DNA of 64,000 nucleotides, from assembly GCF_025397915.1 (NCBI RefSeq), contig NZ_JALIDZ010000003.1, forward strand, positions 1-64,000, given 5' to 3'. The translations under genes were made by a program, and so were the position numbers. The notes beneath the pieces are model-generated. The model ran no database searches. It saw only the letters and a list, made by a program, of their open reading frames with translations, and was not told the DNA's origin. Shown in pieces: positions 33,381 through 41,246 of the stretch. The first letter of the stretch is position 1. Each line of letters begins with the position of its first letter. The stretch is from Microbaculum marinisediminis (GTDB lineage: Bacteria > Pseudomonadota > Alphaproteobacteria > Rhizobiales > Tepidamorphaceae).

Positions 33381-33991
33381 GCGGGCCTGATTCGGTAGGC
33401 GCACCGTCGCGCGCCGGCCAGCAGATGCTCGGTGCGCTCGACGGTGCAGTCGGGTCCGAGCACGCGGGCGAAGACCTCCATCTCGGCCCGGCAGAAGCCC
33501 TGGCAGGCGCGCGCGGCGACGTAGATCGGGCAGTGGTTCTCGATCAGCAGAAATCCGTCTCCGTCCTCGGCCGGCCGCCATTCGGCCATGTAGCCCTCGC
33601 GGTCACGCAAGCCGGCGAGCGCGGCGACCTTCCGGTCGAGCGTTTCGCAGGCCGACAGGGCCTCGGCGTAGCGCAGTTCGGTTTCCCGTTCGCGATGGCC
33701 GATCAGCCGGTCGAGCGCATCTTCGCCGAGCGAGCCGCGGATCGCCTCGATAAGACTGACCGATAGATCGGCATGGGTATCGGGAAAGCGCTTCCACGCT
33801 TCCCGCGACAAGTGCCAGACCCGTTTCGGCCGGCCGATGCCGCGCGCCTCGTCGCGGTGTTCGACGAGCCCCTCTTCGGCAAGACGGGCCAGCCTCTCGC
33901 GCACCGCCTGGGCCGAGACGCCGAGGCTCCCGGCGAGGTCGCCGGCGGTCAGTCCCCCGCGCATTTTGAGTTGAAACAGCAGCTTGTCCAT
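33377..33991 (-). CDS. SufR-like iron-sulfur winged-helix regulator
   Basis: The N-terminal winged helix (LTAGDLAGSLGVSAQAVRER, then LARLAEEGLVEHRDEARGIGRP) is followed by the SufR-type middle (REGYMAEWRPA) and a cysteine cluster: ENHCPIYVAARACQGFCRAE, then GPDCTVERTEHLL and ARRCAYRI. In SufR such cysteines hold a 4Fe-4S or 2Fe-2S cluster that controls DNA binding. The start MDKLLFQLKMRGG at 33991 gives 204 residues; the frame from 34099 would run through the divergent promoter. It is not next to a suf operon but divergent from an MFS transporter gene, which it probably represses. Confidence 0.82.
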   Translation of the reverse strand: MDKLLFQLKMRGGLTAGDLAGSLGVSAQAVRERLARLAEEGLVEHRDEARGIGRPKRVWHLSREAWKRFPDTHADLSVSLIEAIRGSLGEDALDRLIGHRERETELRYAEALSACETLDRKVAALAGLRDREGYMAEWRPAEDGDGFLLIENHCPIYVAARACQGFCRAEMEVFARVLGPDCTVERTEHLLAGARRCAYRIRPA

Positions 33992-34042
33992 TCCGGGCCG
34001 TTGGATTGCGTTTCGGTCCCCTTCGCGGGCCTCAGTAAATTC

Positions 34043-34103
34043 GACAAGTATCGGCTTGTCAAAAGAATGTCTTCTGTTAAACAATGATGGTCTTGTCAAA
34101 AGA
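34043..34103. promoter_or_regulatory. operator region: palindrome plus direct repeat
   Basis: GACAAG-TATCGG-CTTGTC (34043-34060) is a perfect 6-6-6 palindrome. Its right half belongs to a 12-base direct repeat CTTGTCAAAAGA at 34055-34066 and again at 34092-34103. The repeats lie between the SufR-like gene (start 33991) and the MFS gene (start 34114), so they are the likely binding sites of the regulator. TTGTC-type -35 elements may overlap them. Confidence 0.6.
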
Positions 34104-34113
34104 GGGGGCGACC

Positions 34114-35514
34114 GTGGCGGACGGGGGCGAAACGAGCTTTGCGGCGGTGCTGCGCGGGGGCGGCGCGACGGTGGCCGTTCTCTGCCTCGGCGTCTGGCTG
34201 CATGCCGCCGATTCGCTGCTGGCCGCCACCGTCATGCCGAGCGCGGTCGAGGATATCGGCGGGCTTGCCTGGATCTACTGGACGATCGCCCTCTACGAAC
34301 TCGGTTCGATTGCGGCCGGTTTCCTCGCAGCCCTGATCGCGCTGAAATTTGGCCTGCGCCATGCCATGGCCGGGGCCGCTTTGGTCTATGCCGTCGGCTG
34401 CGCGGCGAGCGCGGCGGCGCCCGACATGTCGACGATGCTGATTGGTCGGCTTCTGCAGGGGCTCGGCGGCGGCTGGATGATGGCGCTCTGCCATGTCGGC
34501 ATGGCGCAGCTCTTCCCCGAGCGGCACTGGCCGAAGTTGCTTGCCTTGATCTCGGCGACTTGGGGCGCGTCCGCCCTGGTCGGTCCGCTCGTCGGCGGCG
34601 CGTTCGCCACGATCGGACTGTGGCGCGGGGCGTTCGTCGCGTTCGGGGTGCAGGCGGTGCTGTTCGCCGGGCTGTCGCTGCTGCTGTTTCCCGCCCGCCG
34701 CAGCGATGTCGTCGACGATGCGGTTTTTCCGTGGCGGCGGCTAATGCTGGTCAGTCTCGGCGTACTCGTCATTCTGGGCGCCGGCGTGCGCCCGCAGCCG
34801 CTGCTGGCGGTCGTGCTCGTCGCCGCCGGCTTCGCCTGCCTGTTTCTGGCGCTCCGGCTCGACGGCCGCAGTCCGCTGCGACTGTTGCCGCCGTCGCCTC
34901 TGGCGCTGGCGAAGCCATGGGGCGCCGGCTACCTGATGGTCCTCGCCCTGTCGATCGCGACGGTCTCGTTCACCGTCTACGGCCCGCTGCTGATGGAAGC
35001 GCTCTACGGCATCACGCCGTTCACCGCCGGGCTCATGATCGCCGTCGAATCGGTGTCGTGGACGATCGCCGCGATCGTCTTCGTGAATGCCGGCCCAAAG
35101 CTCGAAGCCTGGCTGATCCGGCTCGGCAGCCTCGCCATTTCCGGCGGCATCCTCGGCTTCGCGCTGACCATGCCCAACGGCCCGCTGGAGGCATTGCTGC
35201 CCTGGGCGGTGCTGCAGGGGGCGGGATTCGGCATGGCATGGGCGTTCATCATCCGCCGTATCGTCGCCTCGGTCGCCAAGGCCGAACGCGAGCGCGCGTC
35301 TTCGGCGGTGCCGACGCTTCAGATGCTCGGCTATGCGATCGGCTCGGCGCTTTCGGGCATCGTCGCCAATACCGTCGGGCTCGGTCACGGCACGTCGCCG
35401 CAAGCCGTCGAAAGCGCGTCCTTCTGGGTGTTCGCGGTGTTCCTGCCGGTGGCCGCGGTCGGCATCTGGGCGGCCTGGCGGCTTGCCTCCCGCGACGTGC
35501 CGGCTACGGCGTAG
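34114..35514 (+). CDS. MFS transporter
   Basis: This is a polytopic inner-membrane protein of 466 residues, with at least 12 hydrophobic segments. The first part reads AVLCLGVWLHAADSLLAATV then MPSAVEDIGGLAWIYWTIAL, and MLIGRLLQGLGGGWMMALCH contains the RL-QG-GGG pattern of drug:H+ antiporters (DHA2-like). The substrate is not predictable. GTG 34114 is preferred because GAGGGGG lies five bases upstream and the ATGs at 34084 and 34087 would place the operator repeat within the coding region. It is divergent from a SufR-like regulator, so iron-sulfur or redox stress may induce it. Confidence 0.85.
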   Translation: MADGGETSFAAVLRGGGATVAVLCLGVWLHAADSLLAATVMPSAVEDIGGLAWIYWTIALYELGSIAAGFLAALIALKFGLRHAMAGAALVYAVGCAASAAAPDMSTMLIGRLLQGLGGGWMMALCHVGMAQLFPERHWPKLLALISATWGASALVGPLVGGAFATIGLWRGAFVAFGVQAVLFAGLSLLLFPARRSDVVDDAVFPWRRLMLVSLGVLVILGAGVRPQPLLAVVLVAAGFACLFLALRLDGRSPLRLLPPSPLALAKPWGAGYLMVLALSIATVSFTVYGPLLMEALYGITPFTAGLMIAVESVSWTIAAIVFVNAGPKLEAWLIRLGSLAISGGILGFALTMPNGPLEALLPWAVLQGAGFGMAWAFIIRRIVASVAKAERERASSAVPTLQMLGYAIGSALSGIVANTVGLGHGTSPQAVESASFWVFAVFLPVAAVGIWAAWRLASRDVPATA

Positions 35515-35535
35515 TGGCTGCGGCGCAGTGGCGGC

Positions 35536-36861
35536 TCAATCCTGGCCGCCGCCCTCCGCGGGTTTTTGCGGCTGTTCCTTGCGCGATGTCTTCGGCTTGG
35601 TGACCGGCGTGATCCTGAGTTTGGTCAGGCGGTTTCCGGCCTTGCGCAGAACCTGGAAGCGGAAGCCGTGGAACGTAAAGGCCTGGCTCGGCTCGGGGAT
35701 CTGGCGCGCCTCGTGAATGACGAGGCCGGCGATCGTGGTCGCCTCGTCGTCGGGCAGGTTCCAGTCCATCGCCCGGTTCAGGTCACGGATCGGAACAGAG
35801 CCGTCGACGGCGACCGAACCGTCGGGCTGCGGGCGCACGCCTTCGACCACGATGTCGTGCTCGTCGGCGATGTCGCCGACGATCTCCTCGAGGATGTCCT
35901 CGAGCGTGACCAGGCCCATCACCTCGCCGTACTCGTCGACGACGAGCGCGAAATGCGCCTTGCGCTTGAGAAAGGCGTTGAGCTGGTCCTGCAGCGTGGT
36001 GACGTCGGGCACGAACCACGGCGGGTTCAGGATCGCGTCGATATCGATCTTGCTGGCGTCGGCGTTCTCGGCCGCAAGCGCGCGCAGCAGGTCCTTGGCG
36101 TGCAGCACGCCGACGATGTTCTCCGGCGAGCCCTTCCACATCGGCATGCGCGTGTGCGGGCTCGCCAGCACCTCCTGGACGACCTTCTCCGGCGGTTCGT
36201 CGCCGTTCAGCATGCGCATCTCGGTGCGATGGACCATGACGTCGGAGACCTCGAGGTCGCGCAGGTCGAGAATGCCGCCGAGCATGTAGCGGTCCTCGGC
36301 GATCACCGCGCCCTCGCGGTGATGCAGGTCGATGGCGCCGCGCAGCTCCTCGTGCGCCGACAGCAGCGGCTGCGTATCGGCGATGTTGCTGCCGAAGGCG
36401 CGCATGATGCCGCGCACCAGGAATTCGATGGCCATGGTGACCGGACCGAACACCCAGACGATCACGCGCACCCCCGGCGACACGAACAGCGCGACGCGGT
36501 CGGGATGGAGAATGGCGTAGGTCTTCGGCAGCACCTCCGCGAAGACGACGACCAGCGCGGTCATGACGACGGTGGCGTAGACGACGCCGGCGTCGCCGAA
36601 CAGCTGGATGGCGACGCTTGTGGCCATCGCCGAGGCCAGGATGTTGACGAGGTTGTTGCCGAGCAGCAGCGCGCCGATCAGGCGCTCGCGCGTCTCCAGC
36701 AGCCGGTTGACGGTGCTGGCGCGCCGGTCGCCGGTCTTTTCGAGCTGGTGCATGCGCGCGCGGGACGCGGCTGTCAACGCGGTCTCCGACCCGGAGAAGA
36801 AGCCCGAGGAGATGATCAGGCCGACAATGGCGCCGATGATGATGGCAATCGCGAGGGTCAT
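35536..36861 (-). CDS. HlyC/CorC-family (CNNM-type) transporter
   Basis: The protein has a DUF21/CNNM membrane domain (IIIGAIVGLIISSGFFSGSE then TALTAASRARMHQLEKTGD, plus LLLGNNLVNILASAMATSVA), a CBS pair (DVMVHRTEMRMLNGD to LVVDEYGEVMGLVTLEDILE) and a C-terminal CorC/HlyC transporter-associated domain. The family exports magnesium or other divalent cations. Its start overlaps the aroB stop region by four bases, so it is coupled to aroB downstream on the minus strand. Four residue-rich hydrophobic stretches are seen in the first 180 residues. Confidence 0.92.
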   Translation of the reverse strand: MTLAIAIIIGAIVGLIISSGFFSGSETALTAASRARMHQLEKTGDRRASTVNRLLETRERLIGALLLGNNLVNILASAMATSVAIQLFGDAGVVYATVVMTALVVVFAEVLPKTYAILHPDRVALFVSPGVRVIVWVFGPVTMAIEFLVRGIMRAFGSNIADTQPLLSAHEELRGAIDLHHREGAVIAEDRYMLGGILDLRDLEVSDVMVHRTEMRMLNGDEPPEKVVQEVLASPHTRMPMWKGSPENIVGVLHAKDLLRALAAENADASKIDIDAILNPPWFVPDVTTLQDQLNAFLKRKAHFALVVDEYGEVMGLVTLEDILEEIVGDIADEHDIVVEGVRPQPDGSVAVDGSVPIRDLNRAMDWNLPDDEATTIAGLVIHEARQIPEPSQAFTFHGFRFQVLRKAGNRLTKLRITPVTKPKTSRKEQPQKPAEGGGQD

Positions 36862-38003
36862 GATTTGGGTCTGGATTCCAGTCGTTCGAGAAGGAACTCC
36901 CGCACCGCCGTCTCCGGCACGTCCTTCCTGACGAACGCCTTGCCGATGCCCTCGACCAGAACGAATGTCAGGTTGCCGCGTTCGACCTTCTTGTCCTGAC
37001 GGATCAGGTCCATGAGCCGGTCGGCCGAGGGGAGCCCGCCTTCAATATGGGACGGCCTGGTCGGCAGTCCAACGGCCGCCAGGTGACGGGCGACGCGATC
37101 CTCGTCGGCGGGATCGCACAGGCCGAGCTTCGCCGAGAAGCCGAAGGCGAGCACCATGCCGATCGCCACCGCCTCGCCGTGGACGAGCCGGCCGGTGAAG
37201 CCGGCGTCCGCCTCGAAGGCATGGCCGAAGGTGTGGCCGAGATTGAGCAGCGCGCGCTGGCCGGCCTCGCGCTCGTCGGCGGCCACCACGCGGGCCTTGG
37301 CGCGGCAGCTCGTGGCGATCGCCCTGATGCGCGCCGGGCCGCCGGCGAAGACCTCGCGCCAGCTCCCCTCCAGCCAGGCGAAGAAGGCGGGATCGTCGAT
37401 CAGACCGTATTTCGCGACCTCGGCGTAGCCGGCGCGGAACTCGCGCGGGCTCAGCGTATCGAGCAGCGCGGTATCGGCGACGACGAGGGCGGGTTGATGG
37501 AAGGCGCCGATCAGGTTCTTGCCGTGAGCGGTATCGATGCCGGTCTTGCCGCCGACGGAGGAATCGACCTGGGCCAGCAGGGAGGTCGGCACCTGCACAT
37601 AGCGCACGCCGCGCCTGAGGACCGCCGCCGCGAAGCCGGCGAGGTCACCGACGACGCCGCCGCCGAAGGCGATGACAAGATCGCCGCGCTCGACCCGGGC
37701 ATCGAGCAGCGCACCGACGACGCGCTCCAGTTCGGCGAAGCACTTGGACGATTCGCCCGGCGGCACGGTTATGGTCGCGGCGACCTCGACCCGGCCCGAT
37801 AGCGCGGCGCGCAATGCGGGCCCGTGCAGTTTTTCCACGGTCTCGTCGCTGACAACCGCCACCCTAGCGCCGGGCGCCAGCGCGGCGACCAGGCCGCCGA
37901 GGCCGGACAGGGCGTTCGGACCTATGACGATGTCGTAGGCGCGCTCGCCGAGATCGACACGCACGGTCTCGCCGGAAGGCACGGTTCTGGTTTCGGCGGT
38001 CAT
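36858..38003 (-). CDS. aroB: 3-dehydroquinate synthase
   Basis: AroB converts DAHP to 3-dehydroquinate in the shikimate pathway, using NAD and a divalent metal. Visible signatures are the NAD-binding FGGGVVGDLAGFAAAVLRRG, VQVPTSLLAQVDSSVGGKTG, LVVADTALLDTLSPREFRAG and the metal-ligand stretch LLNLGHTFGHAFEADAGFTG. At 381 residues it is of usual length. It follows aroK with a four-base overlap and precedes the CorC-like gene with a four-base overlap, forming an aroK-aroB-corC operon on the minus strand. Confidence 0.97.
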   Translation of the reverse strand: MTAETRTVPSGETVRVDLGERAYDIVIGPNALSGLGGLVAALAPGARVAVVSDETVEKLHGPALRAALSGRVEVAATITVPPGESSKCFAELERVVGALLDARVERGDLVIAFGGGVVGDLAGFAAAVLRRGVRYVQVPTSLLAQVDSSVGGKTGIDTAHGKNLIGAFHQPALVVADTALLDTLSPREFRAGYAEVAKYGLIDDPAFFAWLEGSWREVFAGGPARIRAIATSCRAKARVVAADEREAGQRALLNLGHTFGHAFEADAGFTGRLVHGEAVAIGMVLAFGFSAKLGLCDPADEDRVARHLAAVGLPTRPSHIEGGLPSADRLMDLIRQDKKVERGNLTFVLVEGIGKAFVRKDVPETAVREFLLERLESRPKS

Positions 38004-38695
38004 GACGTCATCCTCGTATCGTCGCCGGTCGTCTCGTCGCTCACGGACTGGTCACCCGCGGACTCGTCGCTTGCGGCCTCATCTGCGGCGGGGGGAAGGC
38101 ATCGGTCGAGCGCGGCCAGGATCTCGTTGACCACGACGTCGTGCGGCACGTCGCGCGAGTGCACCGCCGCGTCGGCGAGCGCGTAGACGGGATAGCGCTC
38201 TCCGACGAGCCTGCGCAGGGTGCTGTCGATATCCTCGACCTTCAGCAGCGGCCGGTTGCCGCGCCGCTTGACCCGCCGCAGCAGAACGTCGAGATCAGCG
38301 TTGAGCCAGACCGAGACGCCGTGCGCGGCGATGTTTTCGCGCGTGGTCTCGTTCATCCAGGCGCCGCCGCCGGTCGCCAGCACCTGCGGACCGTCTTCCA
38401 GCAGCCTGGCGATCACCTTGCGCTCGCCGTCGCGAAAATAGGCTTCTCCGTGCTGCTCGAAGATCTCGGAGATCGAACAGCCGGCCGCCGCTTCGATCTC
38501 GGTATCGGCGTCGACGAAGGGCAGGCCGAGACGCGCGGCCAGCCGTCGGCCGACCGAGGACTTGCCCGCCCCCATCATGCCGATCAGCACCGCGGAGCGG
38601 TCGCCGAGCCGGGCACGGATCTCCGCAGGCTCGGGAACCCGGCCCCGTTGGGCTTTCCGGCGCGCGCTGCGGGGACTGTTACGTGTCGACGGCAT
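38000..38695 (-). CDS. aroK: shikimate kinase
   Basis: AroK phosphorylates shikimate at the 3-hydroxyl. The P-loop VLIGMMGAGKSSVGRRLAAR, the substrate-binding FVDADTEIE and the LATGGGAWMNETTRENI segment are clear. At 231 residues it is longer than the E. coli enzyme, with 20-25 extra residues before the P-loop and an acidic, Asp/Ser/Glu-repeat tail (AADEAASDESAGDQSVSDE) overlapping aroB. N-terminal extensions are common in Rhizobiales; the acidic tail is less usual. First gene of the aroK-aroB-corC operon. Confidence 0.95.
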   Translation of the reverse strand: MPSTRNSPRSARRKAQRGRVPEPAEIRARLGDRSAVLIGMMGAGKSSVGRRLAARLGLPFVDADTEIEAAAGCSISEIFEQHGEAYFRDGERKVIARLLEDGPQVLATGGGAWMNETTRENIAAHGVSVWLNADLDVLLRRVKRRGNRPLLKVEDIDSTLRRLVGERYPVYALADAAVHSRDVPHDVVVNEILAALDRCLPPAADEAASDESAGDQSVSDETTGDDTRMTS

Positions 38696-38731
38696 CGGTC
38701 GCTTTCCGGCGTCCTTTCGAAACCCGTGTCG

Positions 38732-38760
38732 TTGGCATAAACCGCCAAATTATCCTATAT
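38732..38760 (+). promoter_or_regulatory. candidate promoter for the small protein and xerD
   Basis: TTGGCA (38732-38737) and CTATAT (38755-38760) are spaced by 17 bases, in the AT-rich part of the gap between aroK and xerD. They point toward the 47-residue protein gene. The same AT-rich stretch may also hold the opposite-facing aroK promoter. Confidence 0.4.
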
Positions 38761-38870
38761 CGGCGGCTGGCGGGCCTGATGGAGTACTTTCACTAGTCGC
38801 CGACCGGCTTCGATACAAGCGTCGCGCGCCGCCCGAGGTGGCGCCCGCGGGCGGACGGGAGATTTGCAGG

Positions 38871-39014
38871 GTGCCGAGTCTATTTCGTTTCCTGGTGACG
38901 ATCGGCTTCCTTGTCGGGATTGTCTACGCGACGATGTTCGCGCTGGTCACGTTCGTCGATCCCGAGCCGCGCGAGATTTCGGTGCGGGTTCCCGCCGACC
39001 GGTTGCAGCCCTAG
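38871..39014 (+). CDS. 47-residue membrane protein upstream of xerD
   Basis: Starting at GTG, the small protein has one hydrophobic helix ([20 protein letters not shown], then LVTFVD) followed by a soluble tail ([16 protein letters not shown]). GGGAG lies about ten bases upstream. A similar short protein with the same helix and E-P-R-E tail is commonly encoded before xerD in Rhizobiales, as I recall. Its function is unknown; a single-pass inner-membrane location is expected. It ends ten bases before the xerD start, so the two are probably one transcript. Confidence 0.72.
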   Translation: MPSLFRFLVTIGFLVGIVYATMFALVTFVDPEPREISVRVPADRLQP

Positions 39015-39024
39015 AGGGCCGGCG

Positions 39025-40020
39025 ATGGCCGCGGCCCGTCCTTCGGATCGTTCCCGCACGAGCTCTGGCACCGGCTCTGGCGTCGGCTCCGGCGCCGTCG
39101 TCGAGGCTTTCCTGGAAATGATCGCCGCCGAACGGCTCGCCTCGCAGAACACCCTCGATGCCTATCGCCGGGACCTGGAGGACTTCGCCGGTTTCGCCGG
39201 CGAACGCCGCGCGCGGGTCGATGCGGCCGATGACCGGCTCGTGCGCGCCTATCTCGGCGACCTGGAGGCGCGCGGCTTCGCCGCCACATCGCAGCAGCGG
39301 CGCCTGTCGGCGCTGCGCCAGTTCTATCGCTTCCTGGTCGAGAGTGGGCATCGCGAGGACGATCCGACCCGAACGCTCGACAGCCCGAAGCGCGGCCGGC
39401 CGCTGCCCAAGATTCTGAGCCAGGACCAGGTGACGGCGCTGCTCGAGCGGGCGGCGAGCGAAGCCTGCGACGGGGAGGCCTCGAAATCCAAGCGGCTGCG
39501 CGCGGCGCGCATGCGATGCATGCTGGAGCTGCTCTACGCGACGGGCCTGCGCGTCTCCGAACTGACGGGCCTGCCGGCCTCGGCGGGACGCGGCGACCGG
39601 CCCGTGCTGGCGGTGATCGGCAAGGGCGGGCGCGAGCGGCTGGTGCCGCTGACGGATGCGGCCCGCGAGGCGCTCGCGGACTGGGACGCGGCGAAAAGGG
39701 ATGCCGGATTGACCGGACGCTGGCTGTTTCCCGCCGATTCCGACACGGGCCATCTGACGCGGCAGGCCTTCGGCCGCGATCTCAAGGGGCTGGCGGCGCG
39801 TGCCGGCTTGCCGTCGGCGAAGGTTTCGCCGCACGTCCTGCGCCACGCCTTCGCCAGCCACCTGCTGGAAAACGGCGCCGATCTGCGCGTCGTGCAGCAG
39901 CTTCTCGGTCACGCCGACATCTCGACGACGCAGATTTATACCCACGTGCTGGAAGAACGCCTGAAACGCGTGATGTCGGACCATCACCCACTGGCCGACC
40001 GGGGTGGCCGGGCGCGCTGA
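39025..40020 (+). CDS. xerD: tyrosine recombinase XerD
   Basis: XerD resolves chromosome dimers at dif with XerC. The N-terminal SAM-like core-binding domain ([20 protein letters not shown]) and the catalytic domain are present. The catalytic residues are visible: Arg in [13 protein letters not shown], Lys in [11 protein letters not shown], His-x-x-Arg in [19 protein letters not shown], His in [15 protein letters not shown] and Tyr in that same motif. The ATG at 39025 gives 331 residues. A Gly/Ser-rich leader (residues 10-25) is unusual and could be removed if a later start is used. Confidence 0.94.
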   Translation: MAAARPSDRSRTSSGTGSGVGSGAVVEAFLEMIAAERLASQNTLDAYRRDLEDFAGFAGERRARVDAADDRLVRAYLGDLEARGFAATSQQRRLSALRQFYRFLVESGHREDDPTRTLDSPKRGRPLPKILSQDQVTALLERAASEACDGEASKSKRLRAARMRCMLELLYATGLRVSELTGLPASAGRGDRPVLAVIGKGGRERLVPLTDAAREALADWDAAKRDAGLTGRWLFPADSDTGHLTRQAFGRDLKGLAARAGLPSAKVSPHVLRHAFASHLLENGADLRVVQQLLGHADISTTQIYTHVLEERLKRVMSDHHPLADRGGRAR

Positions 40021-40113
40021 CGGGCCGGGTGGGGGTGCGTCAGGCGCACGCTTGACACGGCATACGCGGAAAGCCAGTTTCCGTCGGCCCCGATGGGCAG
40101 GTAAAGAGAACCC

Positions 40114-41067
40114 ATGAAAGTCTATCTGGATTTCGAAAAACCGGTCGCCGACCTGGAAGGCAAGCTTGCCGAGCTGCGTGCCATAGAGGAAGGCGAGGGC
40201 GGCGTCGGCATCGCCGACGAGATCGCCCGCCTGCAGACCAAGGCCGACCAGGCGCTGCGCGAGATTTACGGCAAGCTGACGCCCTGGCAGAAGACCCAGG
40301 TCGCGCGCCATCCCGGGCGGCCGCATACGCTCGACTATATCGGGCGGCTGATCGAGGACTTCACGCCGCTTGCCGGGGATCGCCAGTACGGCGAGGACGA
40401 AGCGCTTATCGGCGGTCTCGGGCGTTTCCGCGGCCAGTCGGTGATGGTGATGGGCCATGAGAAGGGCTCGGACACCGAGAGCAGGCTGAAGCACAATTTC
40501 GGCATGGCCCGTCCCGAAGGTTATCGCAAGGCGGTGCGGCTGATGGAAATGGCCGACCGGTTCGACGTTCCGGTGATCGCCTTCATCGATACCGCCGGTG
40601 CCTATCCCGGCGTCGGCGCCGAAGAGCGCGGCCAGGCAGAGGCGATCGCGCGGGGAATCGACGCCTGCCTCACGCTCGGCACGCCGAACGTCTCGGTGGT
40701 CATCGGCGAGGGCGGGTCCGGCGGCGCGGTCGCGATCGCCGTGACCAACCAGGTGCTGATGCTGGAGCATTCGATCTACACCGTGGCCTCGCCGGAGGCT
40801 TCGGCGTCGATTCTGTGGCGGGATTCTTCACGCGCGGCCGACGCGGCGACGGCGATGAAGGTCACGGCGACGGATCTGAAGCGTTTCAACATTATCGACA
40901 CGATAATTTCCGAACCCGTCGGAGGAGCGCATCGCCAGCCCGAAGAAGCTATCGAATCAGCTGGTCGGGCCATCGAATCGGCTTTGAAGGACTTCGCAGG
41001 GCTCGATTCCGATGAAATTCGGCGTAGACGCCGCGAAAAGTTCATCGCGATGGGCCGGACTCTTTAA
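40114..41067 (+). CDS. accA: acetyl-CoA carboxylase carboxyltransferase subunit alpha
   Basis: AccA and AccD transfer carboxyl from carboxybiotin to acetyl-CoA, the first step of fatty acid synthesis. The 317-residue protein begins MKVYLDFEKPVADLEGKLAE. It has the classic blocks GRPHTLDYIGRLIEDFTPL, GMARPEGYRKAVRLMEMADR, IAFIDTAGAYPGVGAEERGQ and IGEGGSGGAVAIAVTNQVLM. It has a good AAAGAG ribosome-binding site and stands alone, 93 bases after xerD. Confidence 0.97.
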   Translation: MKVYLDFEKPVADLEGKLAELRAIEEGEGGVGIADEIARLQTKADQALREIYGKLTPWQKTQVARHPGRPHTLDYIGRLIEDFTPLAGDRQYGEDEALIGGLGRFRGQSVMVMGHEKGSDTESRLKHNFGMARPEGYRKAVRLMEMADRFDVPVIAFIDTAGAYPGVGAEERGQAEAIARGIDACLTLGTPNVSVVIGEGGSGGAVAIAVTNQVLMLEHSIYTVASPEASASILWRDSSRAADAATAMKVTATDLKRFNIIDTIISEPVGGAHRQPEEAIESAGRAIESALKDFAGLDSDEIRRRRREKFIAMGRTL

Positions 41068-41246
41068 CCACAGTCGAACCGCGATCGGTGCACTGCCATC
41101 GTTTCGCCGCTAAATTACGGTTGCGATAGCCGGGTCCGTCGGCGCAAAATCGTTGACGTCGGTTCAGGCGGTAAACGAAGTCTTAACGCTATCGGCCCAA
41201 ATTGAGCGGTACGGTAGTCTCTGTGTACGGATTTTCGGACCACCAC

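Noticed and set aside
33984-35603. 539-residue alternative frame over the MFS gene
   Set aside because: It is Arg-rich with no membrane segments, unlike the real frame.
38947-40770. 607-residue open frame antisense to xerD and accA
   Set aside because: Both plus-strand genes have complete catalytic motifs; the antisense frame has none.
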